Of a DNA stretch of 64,000 nt, positions 35,082 through 44,181 are shown piece after piece. Where the stretch lies: the NCBI GenBank assembly GCA_964484195.1, contig CAZAER010000010.1, positions 62,001 through 126,000 of the forward strand, given 5' to 3'. The notes beneath the pieces are model-generated. The model worked only from the letters and a program-made list of their open reading frames with translations, was not told the origin of the DNA and ran no database searches. Source of the stretch: JALHOP01 sp964484195 (GTDB lineage Bacteria > Myxococcota > XYA12-FULL-58-9 > JALHOP01). The position numbers and the translations under genes are program-made. Positions within the stretch are counted from its first letter, which is position 1. The number at the start of each line of letters is the position of its first letter.

Positions 35082-38000
35082 CCCGAGCTGCCGCAGCGGA
35101 AGACGACGATCGGCCGCTTGGCGCCTCCTCGGACTTGCGCGCACGCCGAGCCGAAGAGCTCCAACTGGTTGACTGCCGAGTCGTAGCGCCAACCAACGCC
35201 GTCGAAGATCTGCGCGCGGTCCTCGGGATTACCATTGTCCTCGAGGAAGACCGCCATCTGCGAGCGGCTGATCGGCACACCGGTGAGGTCGAAGCGACAA
35301 GTGCTGACCCGCTGGATGACTTGGTCGAGCGCGTTTTGCAGCGCCGTGGCGTCGGTTGCCTCGTAGTAACACGTCGGAGCACCGACATCGTCACACGTGG
35401 TTCGCGTCAGCGCATCGCATCCCGCGACCGCGCGGTTCGCGGTACGGCCGTGGATGGCGTTGCAATTGAGATTGGCGCTCTGGGCGAGCTCGAAGCCGAC
35501 CACGAACGTCTTGATGCGTGGCGTCTGGCTGTAGAGCCGGTCGATGGCGGCGTTGACGCGGCAGCTTTGGGCGGCACCGGTAATCGATGGCCCACAGGTC
35601 GTGCACACTCCGCTCAAGCAGTCACCGGCGCCGTTGCAGCTCCTCGCACCCGGGCAATCGGGGCAAGCGCCGCCACCACAGTCGACGTCGGTCTCGGCAC
35701 CGTCGCGAGCTCCATTGCTACACTGCGTGGTGCAAGGCCGACACGGACCGCCGCAGTCGACCCCCGTCTCGCCACCGTCGGGGCCCATGCCGTTGTCGCA
35801 ATGCGCCGGCTTGCAGACCGCCGAGGCGCCGTCACAGAAGCCGCTCTGGCAGTCGCTATCGGCGCGGCAGGCGGTGTCGTTGGCGCATCCCGCGGCGCAG
35901 GTACCGCCGCAATCGACGCCGGTCTCGGAGCCGTTGGCGATACCATCGGTGCACGTCGCAGCGTTGCATGTTCCGCCATTGCAGACACCACTCGCGCAGT
36001 CGGCGTCGTCGCCGCAATTGAGGCTGTCGGCGCAGGGTTGGCACGGCCCGCCACAATCGACATCGGTCTCGAGCCCGAGCTGCAGCTCGTCGCCGCAGCT
36101 CGCGGGACGGCAGGCACCACTTCGGCAAAGGTGCGAGAAGCAATCGTCGTCCGCGACACACGCGGGAGGCGCGCAACCATCGGCGCCGAGGCACGTGGCG
36201 CTGTCGCAGGCCGCGGGGCCCGCGCAGGCTTCACCGCCGACGTCGAGGCACGGTGGGCAAAGGCCTCCGCAATCGCGTCCGGTCTCGTCGCCGTTCTCGA
36301 TGCCGTCGCCGCAGGGAGGCTCGCACGTCGAGACCGGCGCAGAGTCGAAGGTCGGCTCACCGTCGGTCACCAAGAGCACGGCGTTCGAGCGATCGGGATC
36401 GTTCAAGCCGCCGCGATCGGGTAGGGCCAAGATGTTGCGCAGAGTGCCGGCCGTGGTGGTGGCGCCGCCAGGGACCGTGCCCTCGAGCGCCGCCTCGATA
36501 CCCGCACGACTATTGAGCGCCACCGGCACGTTCACGACGCCGGCCGAAGTGTTGTTGCGGTCGCTACAGCTCGTCCAATTGCACGTCAACGCGCAGGTGG
36601 CGCCAGGGTTCGGCTGGGGGAACATGGCGAGGCCGAAAGCGACCTGGCCGAGATAGGTGTCGATGAGGCCGAGGACGCCACTGCCACCGGTGTCGCCTTT
36701 GATGGCCGCGAGCGCTTCGTCCCAGCGCGTCGTCGTCAGTGTCTGGGTGCACGTTGGTGGGTCCAAACAGTTGGCGGTGCATTGCTCGTCGCTACACACG
36801 AGGGTGCCGTCCACGGGATCATCGAAGCCGAAGGGCGTGCACTCGCGGCCGCTGCCACAGCTGGTGTCGTCGGTGCAGGGCGCGCACGACGTTCCGCTAT
36901 TGCGGTCATTGCACCCTGGGCCATTGTAGTTGAAACCACAGTCACCGAAGAGCTCGTTGCCGCCACCGCAGAGGTTCATGCTGCCGGAGCGATCGAAGGC
37001 GATGAGCACGTTGGGCGGCACGATGGCGCCGACACCGAGCTCTTCGTTGCCGCAGCGCGGGTTGACCTCGCACTGGTACTCGGCGTTGCAGCGAAAATCA
37101 TTCGGGCAGTCGTTCGCGGCGCAGCTACCGTCGGCGACACAACCCGAGACCTCGAAGCCCGACGCGTCACGCACCGTCGCGCAGTGCTCGCCCAAGGGGC
37201 ACGGACAAGCGTTGTTCGCCGGTGGCACGCAGCGGAAGTCGACACACGTGAAACCGTCGACGCAGTCGGCCTCGACGTTGCACTGGCCGAAGCCGATACA
37301 ACGTCCGATGCTGCCGCAACGCTCACCGAACGGGCAGCAGGTGCCGCTCGCGCAGCAGCTGAGCTCGCCGGGCGGGCAGCTCGCGGTGAAGTCGTTGCTG
37401 TTGCAGACTTGGCCGGTCAGCTCGCAAACGTTGGTGCCGCCATTGCAGGCGTAGCCCGGCGGGCAATCGCTCGGCAGCTCACAGGTGCCGAGGTCGATAC
37501 AGACATCGCAAGTCCCACGCTCGACGCAAATCTTGCCGCCGCCGCAGTCGGCGCTGATCGCGCAACAACCATTCGGTGTGCAGACGTCGTTGCCGGCGCA
37601 ATATTCGCTGCCGGCGGTGCAATCCGAATCGTCGTCGCAGCGATCCGGCACCAAGCAGTTACCCGCGGCGCTGCAGAACTTCGGCGGCCGACAATCACTG
37701 CTCGCGTCGCACGTGGTGTTCTCGACACACGCTCCAGCGACACAAGCATAGCCCTGTCCCAGCTGAATGGCACAGTCGCCGTCGACCAGACAGGTCTCGA
37801 AGTCGCGACAGACGCTGTCGCTCGCGCAGTACTGCTCGTCGCAGTCACCGCGCGCGCCGCAAGTGCCATCGGGGATGCAGGATCCATTGACGCTGCAGTA
37901 GCCGCTGGCGCAAGCGCCCTCGGGGTGACCGAGCGCGCACTGGATGGTTTCGCAACCCAAGAGCGTGCATGTCTGTCCGAGCGGACAGCTGCCGGGCGTC

Positions 38001-38656
38001 CCCGGAGCACAACTCTGGGAGACACATGCCCCACCGTCGCAGTTCTGGCCGTCGGGACAGCAGCCTTGGGTACGCGTCGCGGAACAAGCACATTGGTCGA
38101 GCGGCTCACAGCGTCCGTTATTGCAACCGAGGCCCGCTCCACAAAACCCGCGTGGCTCGTTCGGCGAGCACGGCCGCTCGTTGGGGATACACGCCTCGAC
38201 ACAAACATCCGATTGCACGCAGCAACTACCGCCGCAGCAGGCCGCGCCATCGGCGCACAAGCCGTTCGGCCGCTCGGGGGCGCAGCTGTTGGCGCCCGGG
38301 CCGCTGACCACGATGGGCAAGCAGGTCCCCTCGTCGCAGCCGTCGCCGGGATCACAGTCGCACCAGCCGCTAAGACAATCGCCGTCGCAGGCGCAGAAGC
38401 GCGCGTCGACGCAGACGCAAACGCCGCCACTACAGATCTGGCCACGCCCGCAGTCACCATTGGGCACCGCCGGCGAGCACGCACCTTCCGACGAGACGCA
38501 GCGCTCCTCGGCCGAGCACACTTGAGAGAAGCCGCAGTCAGCAGAGCTCACGCAGCGCTGACCGAGGGTGTCTTCGAAAAGCGAAAGCTGGCCGCTGCAC
38601 GCCGACAGAGAGACGAGCAGAACCACGCGAGCCAGTACGGAGCCGAGTGCTTTCAT
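35078..38656 (-). CDS. Giant Cys-rich lipoprotein with von Willebrand factor A domain
   Basis: 1192 residues from the ATG at 38656, which gives the lipoprotein signal MKALGSVLARVVLLVSLSAC. A longer frame to 38806 lacks a signal. The first 540 residues are short EGF-like or Myxococcus-type Cys motifs such as CVSSADCGFSQVC, CDASSDC and CDDDSDCTAGSEYC. A vWA domain begins near residue 550 with NVLIAFDRSGSMN, whose DRSGS is the metal-ion-dependent adhesion site. A further Cys-rich block with repeats of ETGVDCGGPC type (about residues 800-1040) interrupts the vWA fold, whose end (IDRLYSQTPRIKTFVVGF) returns after it. It is probably a disulfide-rich surface adhesin. Confidence 0.85.
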   Translation of the reverse strand: MKALGSVLARVVLLVSLSACSGQLSLFEDTLGQRCVSSADCGFSQVCSAEERCVSSEGACSPAVPNGDCGRGQICSGGVCVCVDARFCACDGDCLSGWCDCDPGDGCDEGTCLPIVVSGPGANSCAPERPNGLCADGAACCGGSCCVQSDVCVEACIPNERPCSPNEPRGFCGAGLGCNNGRCEPLDQCACSATRTQGCCPDGQNCDGGACVSQSCAPGTPGSCPLGQTCTLLGCETIQCALGHPEGACASGYCSVNGSCIPDGTCGARGDCDEQYCASDSVCRDFETCLVDGDCAIQLGQGYACVAGACVENTTCDASSDCRPPKFCSAAGNCLVPDRCDDDSDCTAGSEYCAGNDVCTPNGCCAISADCGGGKICVERGTCDVCIDLGTCELPSDCPPGYACNGGTNVCELTGQVCNSNDFTASCPPGELSCCASGTCCPFGERCGSIGRCIGFGQCNVEADCVDGFTCVDFRCVPPANNACPCPLGEHCATVRDASGFEVSGCVADGSCAANDCPNDFRCNAEYQCEVNPRCGNEELGVGAIVPPNVLIAFDRSGSMNLCGGGNELFGDCGFNYNGPGCNDRNSGTSCAPCTDDTSCGSGRECTPFGFDDPVDGTLVCSDEQCTANCLDPPTCTQTLTTTRWDEALAAIKGDTGGSGVLGLIDTYLGQVAFGLAMFPQPNPGATCALTCNWTSCSDRNNTSAGVVNVPVALNSRAGIEAALEGTVPGGATTTAGTLRNILALPDRGGLNDPDRSNAVLLVTDGEPTFDSAPVSTCEPPCGDGIENGDETGRDCGGLCPPCLDVGGEACAGPAACDSATCLGADGCAPPACVADDDCFSHLCRSGACRPASCGDELQLGLETDVDCGGPCQPCADSLNCGDDADCASGVCNGGTCNAATCTDGIANGSETGVDCGGTCAAGCANDTACRADSDCQSGFCDGASAVCKPAHCDNGMGPDGGETGVDCGGPCRPCTTQCSNGARDGAETDVDCGGGACPDCPGARSCNGAGDCLSGVCTTCGPSITGAAQSCRVNAAIDRLYSQTPRIKTFVVGFELAQSANLNCNAIHGRTANRAVAGCDALTRTTCDDVGAPTCYYEATDATALQNALDQVIQRVSTCRFDLTGVPISRSQMAVFLEDNGNPEDRAQIFDGVGWRYDSAVNQLELFGSACAQVRGGAKRPIVVFRCGSSG

Positions 38657-38775
38657 GCGAATTGAGCCTAGTTTTGGGGGAGTGTAGGCGACCCGGCGCG
38701 CCCAGGCCAGGACCGATAAAAGGCGGCACGACCCGCCCGAGGACGGTGTATGCTCAAGAGGCGCATTGCCCCCCA

Positions 38776-39789
38776 ATGCGTCCCCCCGACGCGGCAACCG
38801 CCGCACATGCGCCCCGAGGTTCCGTGGCCTTCTCGAAGAGCGTTTTGGACATCGATTGCGAGCGTGAGATCGAGCGCATTTGCGCTTTCATCAAAGCCAC
38901 TGTCGGCGAGCTCAAGCGGCGCGGCATCGTCGTCGGCCTCTCCGGCGGCATCGATAGCTCGGTCACGGCGGCGCTCGCGGTCAGAGCCCTGGGCAAGGAG
39001 CGCGTGCTCGGCTTGTTCATGCCCGAGCACCATTCGAGCGACGACGCGCTCATTCTCGGCAAGGCCCTCGCGGAATCGCTCGGCATCAGCGCGCTCACCG
39101 AAAACATCGCGCTAGCGCTCGAGGGTGCCGGCTGCTACACGCGTCAGAACGAAGCCATCCGCGCCGTTTTCCCGGACTACGGCGATGGCTGGAAGTGCAA
39201 GATCACCTTGCCGTCGATCCTCGATAGCGATCGGCTGAACGTCTATCGCCTGACCGTACAAACCCCCGACGGTCGGCAAATGACCGAGCGCATGCCGCCG
39301 GCCGCGTATCTGCAGATCGTGGCCTCCACCAACTACAAGCAGCGCGTCCGCAAGATGACCGAATATTACCACGCCGACCGGCTGGTGTACGCTGTAGCGG
39401 GCACGCCCAACCTGCTCGAATACGACCAGGGCTTTTTCGTGAAGCTCGGTGACGGCTCCGCGGACGTGAAGCCCATCGCTCACCTGTACAAGACGCAGGT
39501 GTACGCGCTGGCCGCGGCGCTCGGTGTGCCCGAGCAAATCCGCAAGCGGACGCCGACGACCGACACGTACTCGATGCCGCAAACGCAGGAAGAGTTCTAT
39601 TTCGCCCTGCCCTACGACCGCATGGACCTGTGTCTTTACGCCTTCGCCCATCAGGTGCCCGCCGCCGAAGCAGCCCCCGTGATCGGCATCACCGCCGAAC
39701 AAGTCGACCGCGTCTACAAGGACATCCAGAGCAAACGTCGCGTGGCGGCGTACTTGCACAGCCCACCCAAGCTCATGGAGCCCGCCTGA
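38776..39789 (+). CDS. NadE-like ATP-dependent amidoligase / NAD synthase, divergent subfamily
   Basis: 337 residues from ATG 38776; a GTG a little downstream (VAFSKSVLDID) is possible. The ATP pyrophosphatase loop is SGGIDSS at 56-62 in IVVGLSGGIDSSVTAALAVRAL. EYDQGFFVKLGDGSADVKPIAHLYKTQVYALA follows the NadE pattern GxFxKxGDGxxDxxPIxxLYKT. It differs from housekeeping NadE (about 275 residues) by an extra segment near residues 135-175 (WKCKITLPSILDSDRLNVYR) and by GTPNLLE where GTSNRSE is usual. No glutaminase domain is present. It is the first gene of the ligase/carrier/AsnB operon, and its start lies 119 bases from the divergent vWA lipoprotein. It may therefore amidate a pathway intermediate rather than make NAD. 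Confidence 0.8.
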   Translation: MRPPDAATAAHAPRGSVAFSKSVLDIDCEREIERICAFIKATVGELKRRGIVVGLSGGIDSSVTAALAVRALGKERVLGLFMPEHHSSDDALILGKALAESLGISALTENIALALEGAGCYTRQNEAIRAVFPDYGDGWKCKITLPSILDSDRLNVYRLTVQTPDGRQMTERMPPAAYLQIVASTNYKQRVRKMTEYYHADRLVYAVAGTPNLLEYDQGFFVKLGDGSADVKPIAHLYKTQVYALAAALGVPEQIRKRTPTTDTYSMPQTQEEFYFALPYDRMDLCLYAFAHQVPAAEAAPVIGITAEQVDRVYKDIQSKRRVAAYLHSPPKLMEPA

Positions 39790-39791
39790 CC

Positions 39792-41369
39792 GTGTTTGGC
39801 CCGCCGCCCACGTTTCACCAGCGTGCAACTCCGTTGCTGCACGACTTTCTCGAGAGCTCGGCGGCTCGTCATCCCGACAAGATTGCCCTGGTCGTCAAAA
39901 GCACACGCACGACTTACGCGGAGCTCGACCGGCAAGCGAACGCATTGGCGCACACCCTGCAGCGACTCGGCATCGAGCGCGGTGATCGGGTGCTCGTTTT
40001 CGCGGACAACTCGATGGAGACGGTGGTGGCGTTCTGGGCCACCCTCAAGGCGAACGCGGTGCCGAGCGTCGTCAATCCGCTCACCAAGCAGGACAAGCTC
40101 GCCTACTTGCTCGACGATTGCCGTGCCAAGGTGTTGATCACCGAAGCGCACTTGTCGCCGGTCGTCGATGCGGGGGCCGCCAAGGCCGAACATCTGCGCC
40201 ACACCATCGTCGTCGGGGCGCTCGACCCCGCGCGCTTGTCCAGCGTGAAGAACGTGCTGCCATGGTCGGCGGCGCTCGATGCCCCCTCGAGCGAGCCGCC
40301 ACGCCGCCGCAATCTCGACATCGACCTCGCAGCCATCATCTACACCAGCGGCAGCACCGGCGACCCCAAGGGCGTGATGCTCACGCATCGCAACATGCTG
40401 ACCGCGACGCTCTCGATCACGACCTTGCTCGAAATGCGCGACGAAGACGTCGTGCTCGCAGTTTTGCCCCTCGCCTTCAACTACGGCCTCTACCAGATGA
40501 TCATGACGTTCGCGGTCGGCGGACGCCTGGTGCTCGAGCGGAGCTTTGCCTACCCAGCGCAGATCTTGTCCGTCATGGCGGCCGAGAAAGTCACTGGCTT
40601 TCCAGGCGTACCGACCATCTTCGCCGTCCTTGCCGGCATGACCGATCTCGCGCAGTTCGACCTGTCCTCGGTGCGCTACGTCACCAACACCGCCGCGGCG
40701 CTGACGGACAAACACATCGCCATGTTGCGGCGCGCGTTCTCCAAGGCGCGCATCTATTCGATGTACGGCCTCACCGAGTGCAAGAGGTGCACGTATCTTC
40801 CGCCCGAGGATCTCGAGCGCAAGCCTACGAGCGTCGGCATCGCCATCCCGAACACCGAGATGTGGATCGTCGACGAGGCGGGCAACCAGGTCGGAGCCAA
40901 CGTCGTCGGTCAGCTGGTCATCCGCGGCGGCACGGTGATGCGAGGTTATTGGGAGAAGCCCGAGGAGACGGCGCGCATGTTACGCCCGGGCCCGCTGCCC
41001 GGTGAACAGGTGCTCTACACCGGCGACCTCTGCCGCCTCGATGACGAAGGCTATCTCTACTTCGTCTCCCGCATGGACGACATCATCAAGACGCGCGCCG
41101 AGAAGGTGGCGCCGAAAGAAGTCGAGTCCGCGATCATGAACATCGGCGGCGTGAAAGAAGCCGCGGTAATCGGTGTGCCGGACGACATGTTGGGCCAAGC
41201 CATCAAGGCCTTCGTCGTCCTCGACCAGGGCGCGCAGCTCACCGCCAAAGACATCATGAAGGAGTGCCAGAAGCGCCTCGAGAGCTTCATGGTGCCCAAA
41301 CACGTCGAGCTCATCCCCGAGCTGCCCAAGACGACCACCGGTAAGATCACGAAAGCGGGCCTCCGATGA
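39792..41369 (+). CDS. AMP-dependent acyl/aryl ligase, carrier-protein loading type
   Basis: 525 residues from the GTG at 39792, two bases after the stop of the NadE-like gene; GGAG lies 11 bases upstream. It is a complete ANL enzyme: the ATP loop IIYTSGSTGDPKGVMLTH at about 183-199, YSMYGLTECKRCTYLP, VLYTGDLCRLDDEGYLYFVSR and the C-terminal lysine K518 in TTTGKITKAGLR. By family it activates a carboxylic acid as adenylate and loads it on a thiol. Because a carrier protein gene follows 25 bases later, the acceptor is most likely that protein. It resembles the ligase linked to exosortase/EPS clusters. The acid substrate cannot be read from sequence. Confidence 0.88.
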   Translation: MFGPPPTFHQRATPLLHDFLESSAARHPDKIALVVKSTRTTYAELDRQANALAHTLQRLGIERGDRVLVFADNSMETVVAFWATLKANAVPSVVNPLTKQDKLAYLLDDCRAKVLITEAHLSPVVDAGAAKAEHLRHTIVVGALDPARLSSVKNVLPWSAALDAPSSEPPRRRNLDIDLAAIIYTSGSTGDPKGVMLTHRNMLTATLSITTLLEMRDEDVVLAVLPLAFNYGLYQMIMTFAVGGRLVLERSFAYPAQILSVMAAEKVTGFPGVPTIFAVLAGMTDLAQFDLSSVRYVTNTAAALTDKHIAMLRRAFSKARIYSMYGLTECKRCTYLPPEDLERKPTSVGIAIPNTEMWIVDEAGNQVGANVVGQLVIRGGTVMRGYWEKPEETARMLRPGPLPGEQVLYTGDLCRLDDEGYLYFVSRMDDIIKTRAEKVAPKEVESAIMNIGGVKEAAVIGVPDDMLGQAIKAFVVLDQGAQLTAKDIMKECQKRLESFMVPKHVELIPELPKTTTGKITKAGLR

Positions 41370-41394
41370 GAGGCTCGAGAAGAGTACGCCCCCA

Positions 41395-41670
41395 ATGAGC
41401 TCCCAACTCAGCATCCCCCCAGAACCGAGTCCGGCGGAGAAGGTTCGCGCCTTCATCCTGAAGAACTTTTACGTGGCGAACGCGAGCGACCTCGTCGACT
41501 CGGCTTCGCTCCTCGATGGCGGCATCGTCGACTCCACGGGAGTCCTCGAGATCATCATGTTCATCGAGGACGAGTTCAAGCTGAAGGTCGCTGACGCGGA
41601 GATGGTGCCGGCGAACCTCGACAGCGTCGACAACCTCTCGGCGTTCGTGCGGCGAAAGCTCGGCTGGTAG
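41395..41670 (+). CDS. Acyl (phosphopantetheine) carrier protein
   Basis: 91 residues, a free-standing carrier protein. The phosphopantetheine serine is S47 in GGIVDSTGVLEIIMFIEDEF; DST replaces the usual DSL of fatty-acid ACP, as in dedicated carrier proteins. Helix 2 has the acidic pattern IEDEFKLKV and helix 3 is DSVDNLSAFVRRKL. It should hold the acyl or aminoacyl group loaded by the preceding ligase for the following amidotransferase and acyltransferases. It lies one base upstream of the AsnB start. Confidence 0.92.
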   Translation: MSSQLSIPPEPSPAEKVRAFILKNFYVANASDLVDSASLLDGGIVDSTGVLEIIMFIEDEFKLKVADAEMVPANLDSVDNLSAFVRRKLGW

Positions 41671-41671
41671 C

Positions 41672-43675
41672 GTGTGCGGTATCGCGGGCATCGTCGATCT
41701 GCGCCGGCGCCCGGAGCCGGTGCCACGCGAACGGCTGTCGCAGATGCTCGGCATCATGACGCATCGCGGACCGGACGAGCTCGGCATCTATCGTGACCGC
41801 CGCGCCGGTCTCGCGCACGCACGCCTCTCGATCATCGATCTTTCGACCGGCCAGCAACCACTCGCCAACGAGACGGGCAACCTGTGGATCGTCTTCAATG
41901 GTGAGATCTTCAACTACGTCGAGCTCCGCAACGAGCTCGAAGGCCATGGTCATCGCTTCGCCACCAAGAGCGACACCGAGGTCATCGTCCATGCCTGGGA
42001 GCAATGGGGCGAAGAAGCCTTCGGCCGCTTCAACGGACAGTGGGCCATCGCCCTGTGGGATGCGCGAGCCGAGACGCTGGTGCTCTGCCGTGACCGCGTC
42101 GGCGTGCGCCCGCTCTATTACGCCGAGCACGACGGTCGGCTGGCGTTCGCGAGTGAGGTGAAGGCGCTGTTTGCCGGCCTGCCCGAGCTGCCGCGCGCCT
42201 TCGACCCCATCGGCATCGAGCAGACGTTCACGTTCTGGAGCGTGGTGGCGCCACGGACCGTCTTCCGCGACGTGCATGAGCTGCGTCCGGGCCATCTACG
42301 CATCTACAAGCCGGGACAGGCGGCCCGAGAAGCTCCCTACTTCGAGCCGCGTTATCCGCGCGGCGACGTCGACCGTTTTAGCGGAAGCTTGAGCGACGCG
42401 GCAGTAGCGCTGCGTGAGGCCCTCGAGCGTGCGACCTCGTTGCGCATGTTGCGCGCCGACGTGCCCGTCGGCAGCTATCTCTCCGGTGGGCTCGACAGTA
42501 GCGTGGTAGCGGCGCTCGCCAAGCGCGCTCAACCCAAAGGTTTCTCCACCTTCTCGTTGCGCTTTGCCGACCCCGAATACGACGAGACGTCCCATCAGCG
42601 CACCATGGTCGATCGTCTGGGCACCAATCACTCGGAGATCGTCGTCGGTGCCCGCGACGTCGCCGAGGTGTTCCCGAAAGTCATCTGGCACACCGAGCGC
42701 CCCATCCTGCGCAACGGTCCCGCGCCGCTCTATTTGCTCTCTCAGCTGGTGCGCGAGCGCGGCATCAAAGTGGTCCTTACCGGCGAAGGCGCCGATGAGG
42801 TGCTCGCTGGTTACGATCTGTTTCGCGAGGGCAAGGTGCGCCGTTTCTGGGCGCGGCGGCCGCAATCGACGTGGCGGCCGCGTCTGCTCGAACGGCTCTA
42901 TCCTTACCTTGCGCGCTCGCCCATGGCGCAGCAGGCAACCGCGCGTCAGTTCTTTGGCCGCGGGCTCGAGCACGCACGCTCGCCAGGCTTCGCCCACCAT
43001 CCCCGTTGGAACAGCGCGGCGGCGCTCAAGCGCTTGTTTGCCCCCGCGCAACACGACGCCGTGCGCGGATACGACGTCGTCGCCGAGCTCCTCGCGGATC
43101 TGCCCGCGGCTTTCGGCGAGTGGTCGTCGCTCGCGCAGGACCAGTACCTCGAGGTTCGCACCCTGCTCTCGGGCTACCTGCTGTCGTCTCAAGGCGACCG
43201 CATGCTCATGGCGAGCTCCGTCGAAGGTCGTTTTCCCTTCCTCGACAAAGACGTCATGGCTCTCACCAACAGCTTCCCGGACGCCTACAAGCTCGCCGTG
43301 CTCGACGAGAAACACGTGCTCAAGGCGGCGGCGCGTGACCTCGTGCCCGACAGCATCCGCGAGCGGGCGAAACAACCCTACCGCGCGCCCGATGCCTTGG
43401 CCTTCGTCGGCGCCGGCCGGCCGACCTGGGTGGACGAGCTGATGAGCGCGTCCGCTATCGACGCCTCTGGTGTCTTCGACAGCCGCGCCGTGACGCAGCT
43501 GTGGAGCAAAGCGTTGCAGCGCGGTGACGGCTCGCAGTTCTCGAACACCGACAACATGGCCATCGTCGCGGTGCTCTCGACGCAGATCCTCCACCGCGAT
43601 TTCATCGCCCATCAACGCGCAGCGTCCCCGGTGTCCATCAAAACGGACATCGATCGTATCGCGGAGGCCGCATGA
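41672..43675 (+). CDS. asnB: Asparagine synthase-type glutamine-dependent amidotransferase
   Basis: 667 residues from a GTG start; the second residue is the Cys nucleophile of class II glutaminases (MCGIAGIVDLR). The N-terminal half has THRGPDELG, ARLSIIDLSTGQQPL and NGEIFNYVELRNEL. The synthetase half has the ATP loop SYLSGGLDSSVVAALA near residue 270, then KVVLTGEGADEVLAGYDLF and a long helical C-terminus with RFPFLDKDVM. It uses glutamine ammonia to amidate a carboxyl adenylate. In such clusters the acceptor need not be aspartate; exosortase-linked relatives act on unknown substrates. The stop overlaps the next start by four bases. Confidence 0.92.
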   Translation: MCGIAGIVDLRRRPEPVPRERLSQMLGIMTHRGPDELGIYRDRRAGLAHARLSIIDLSTGQQPLANETGNLWIVFNGEIFNYVELRNELEGHGHRFATKSDTEVIVHAWEQWGEEAFGRFNGQWAIALWDARAETLVLCRDRVGVRPLYYAEHDGRLAFASEVKALFAGLPELPRAFDPIGIEQTFTFWSVVAPRTVFRDVHELRPGHLRIYKPGQAAREAPYFEPRYPRGDVDRFSGSLSDAAVALREALERATSLRMLRADVPVGSYLSGGLDSSVVAALAKRAQPKGFSTFSLRFADPEYDETSHQRTMVDRLGTNHSEIVVGARDVAEVFPKVIWHTERPILRNGPAPLYLLSQLVRERGIKVVLTGEGADEVLAGYDLFREGKVRRFWARRPQSTWRPRLLERLYPYLARSPMAQQATARQFFGRGLEHARSPGFAHHPRWNSAAALKRLFAPAQHDAVRGYDVVAELLADLPAAFGEWSSLAQDQYLEVRTLLSGYLLSSQGDRMLMASSVEGRFPFLDKDVMALTNSFPDAYKLAVLDEKHVLKAAARDLVPDSIRERAKQPYRAPDALAFVGAGRPTWVDELMSASAIDASGVFDSRAVTQLWSKALQRGDGSQFSNTDNMAIVAVLSTQILHRDFIAHQRAASPVSIKTDIDRIAEAA

Positions 43676-44181
43676 GCTGGTGGCAACGATTCACCAACGC
43701 CCGAGCCGCGCGCCGCCTGGGCGCCGCCGCCAACGAGGTCAGCATCATCGGCCGCTTGTGGCTGCATGGGCCAGGAAAGGTCGTCGTCGGGCGCGAAACC
43801 AAGCTCGACGGCGGCAACGTCGGCATCGAGCTGAAGACGTTTCCCGGCGCCGAGCTGCACATCGGCGCACGCTGTGTGTTGGGTGAGGGTGTTTCCATCG
43901 AGTCGAGCGAGCGCATCACCATCGGCGACGGCGTACGTCTCGGCTCCTTCGTGAAAATCATGGACTCGAACTTCCACTCGCTGCACGGCAATCGCCACGA
44001 ACGGCCGCCGCCCGACCCGGTGGTCATCGAGAGCGACGTCGACCTTGGCGAGCGCGCCATCGTCCTTCCCGGCGTCACCATCGGGGCGGGCGCGAAGATC
44101 CAGGCCGGCGCGGTGGTCACGCGTCGCGTCCCGCCCGGCGTGGAAGTCGCCGGCAACCCGGCGCGGCCGGTGCGCAAATGA
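43672..44181 (+). CDS. Left-handed beta-helix acyltransferase (first of two)
   Basis: 169 residues. It shows hexapeptide repeats of [LIV]-G-x4 type: VSIIGRLWLHGPGKVVVGRE, LHIGARCVLGEGVSIESSE and IVLPGVTIGAGAKIQAGAVV. The ending VPPGVEVAGNPARPVRK is typical of WbbJ/maa-like O-acetyltransferases. MDSNFHSLHG holds the catalytic-type histidine. It should acylate a hydroxyl or amino group using acetyl-CoA or an ACP-bound acyl group. Both ends overlap neighbours by four bases, which places it firmly in the asnB operon. Confidence 0.88.
   Translation: MSWWQRFTNARAARRLGAAANEVSIIGRLWLHGPGKVVVGRETKLDGGNVGIELKTFPGAELHIGARCVLGEGVSIESSERITIGDGVRLGSFVKIMDSNFHSLHGNRHERPPPDPVVIESDVDLGERAIVLPGVTIGAGAKIQAGAVVTRRVPPGVEVAGNPARPVRK

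Noticed and set aside
34220..38665. Two long plus-strand frames (734 and 627 codons) opposite the Cys-rich vWA lipoprotein
   Set aside because: They are antisense shadows caused by GC-rich third positions and the regular Cys/Gly codons of the real gene; they have Ala/Arg/Val-rich, motif-free products and no signal or family match.
42296..43615. 439-codon minus-strand frame opposite asnB
   Set aside because: AsnB motifs on the plus strand are unambiguous; the antisense frame has no domain.
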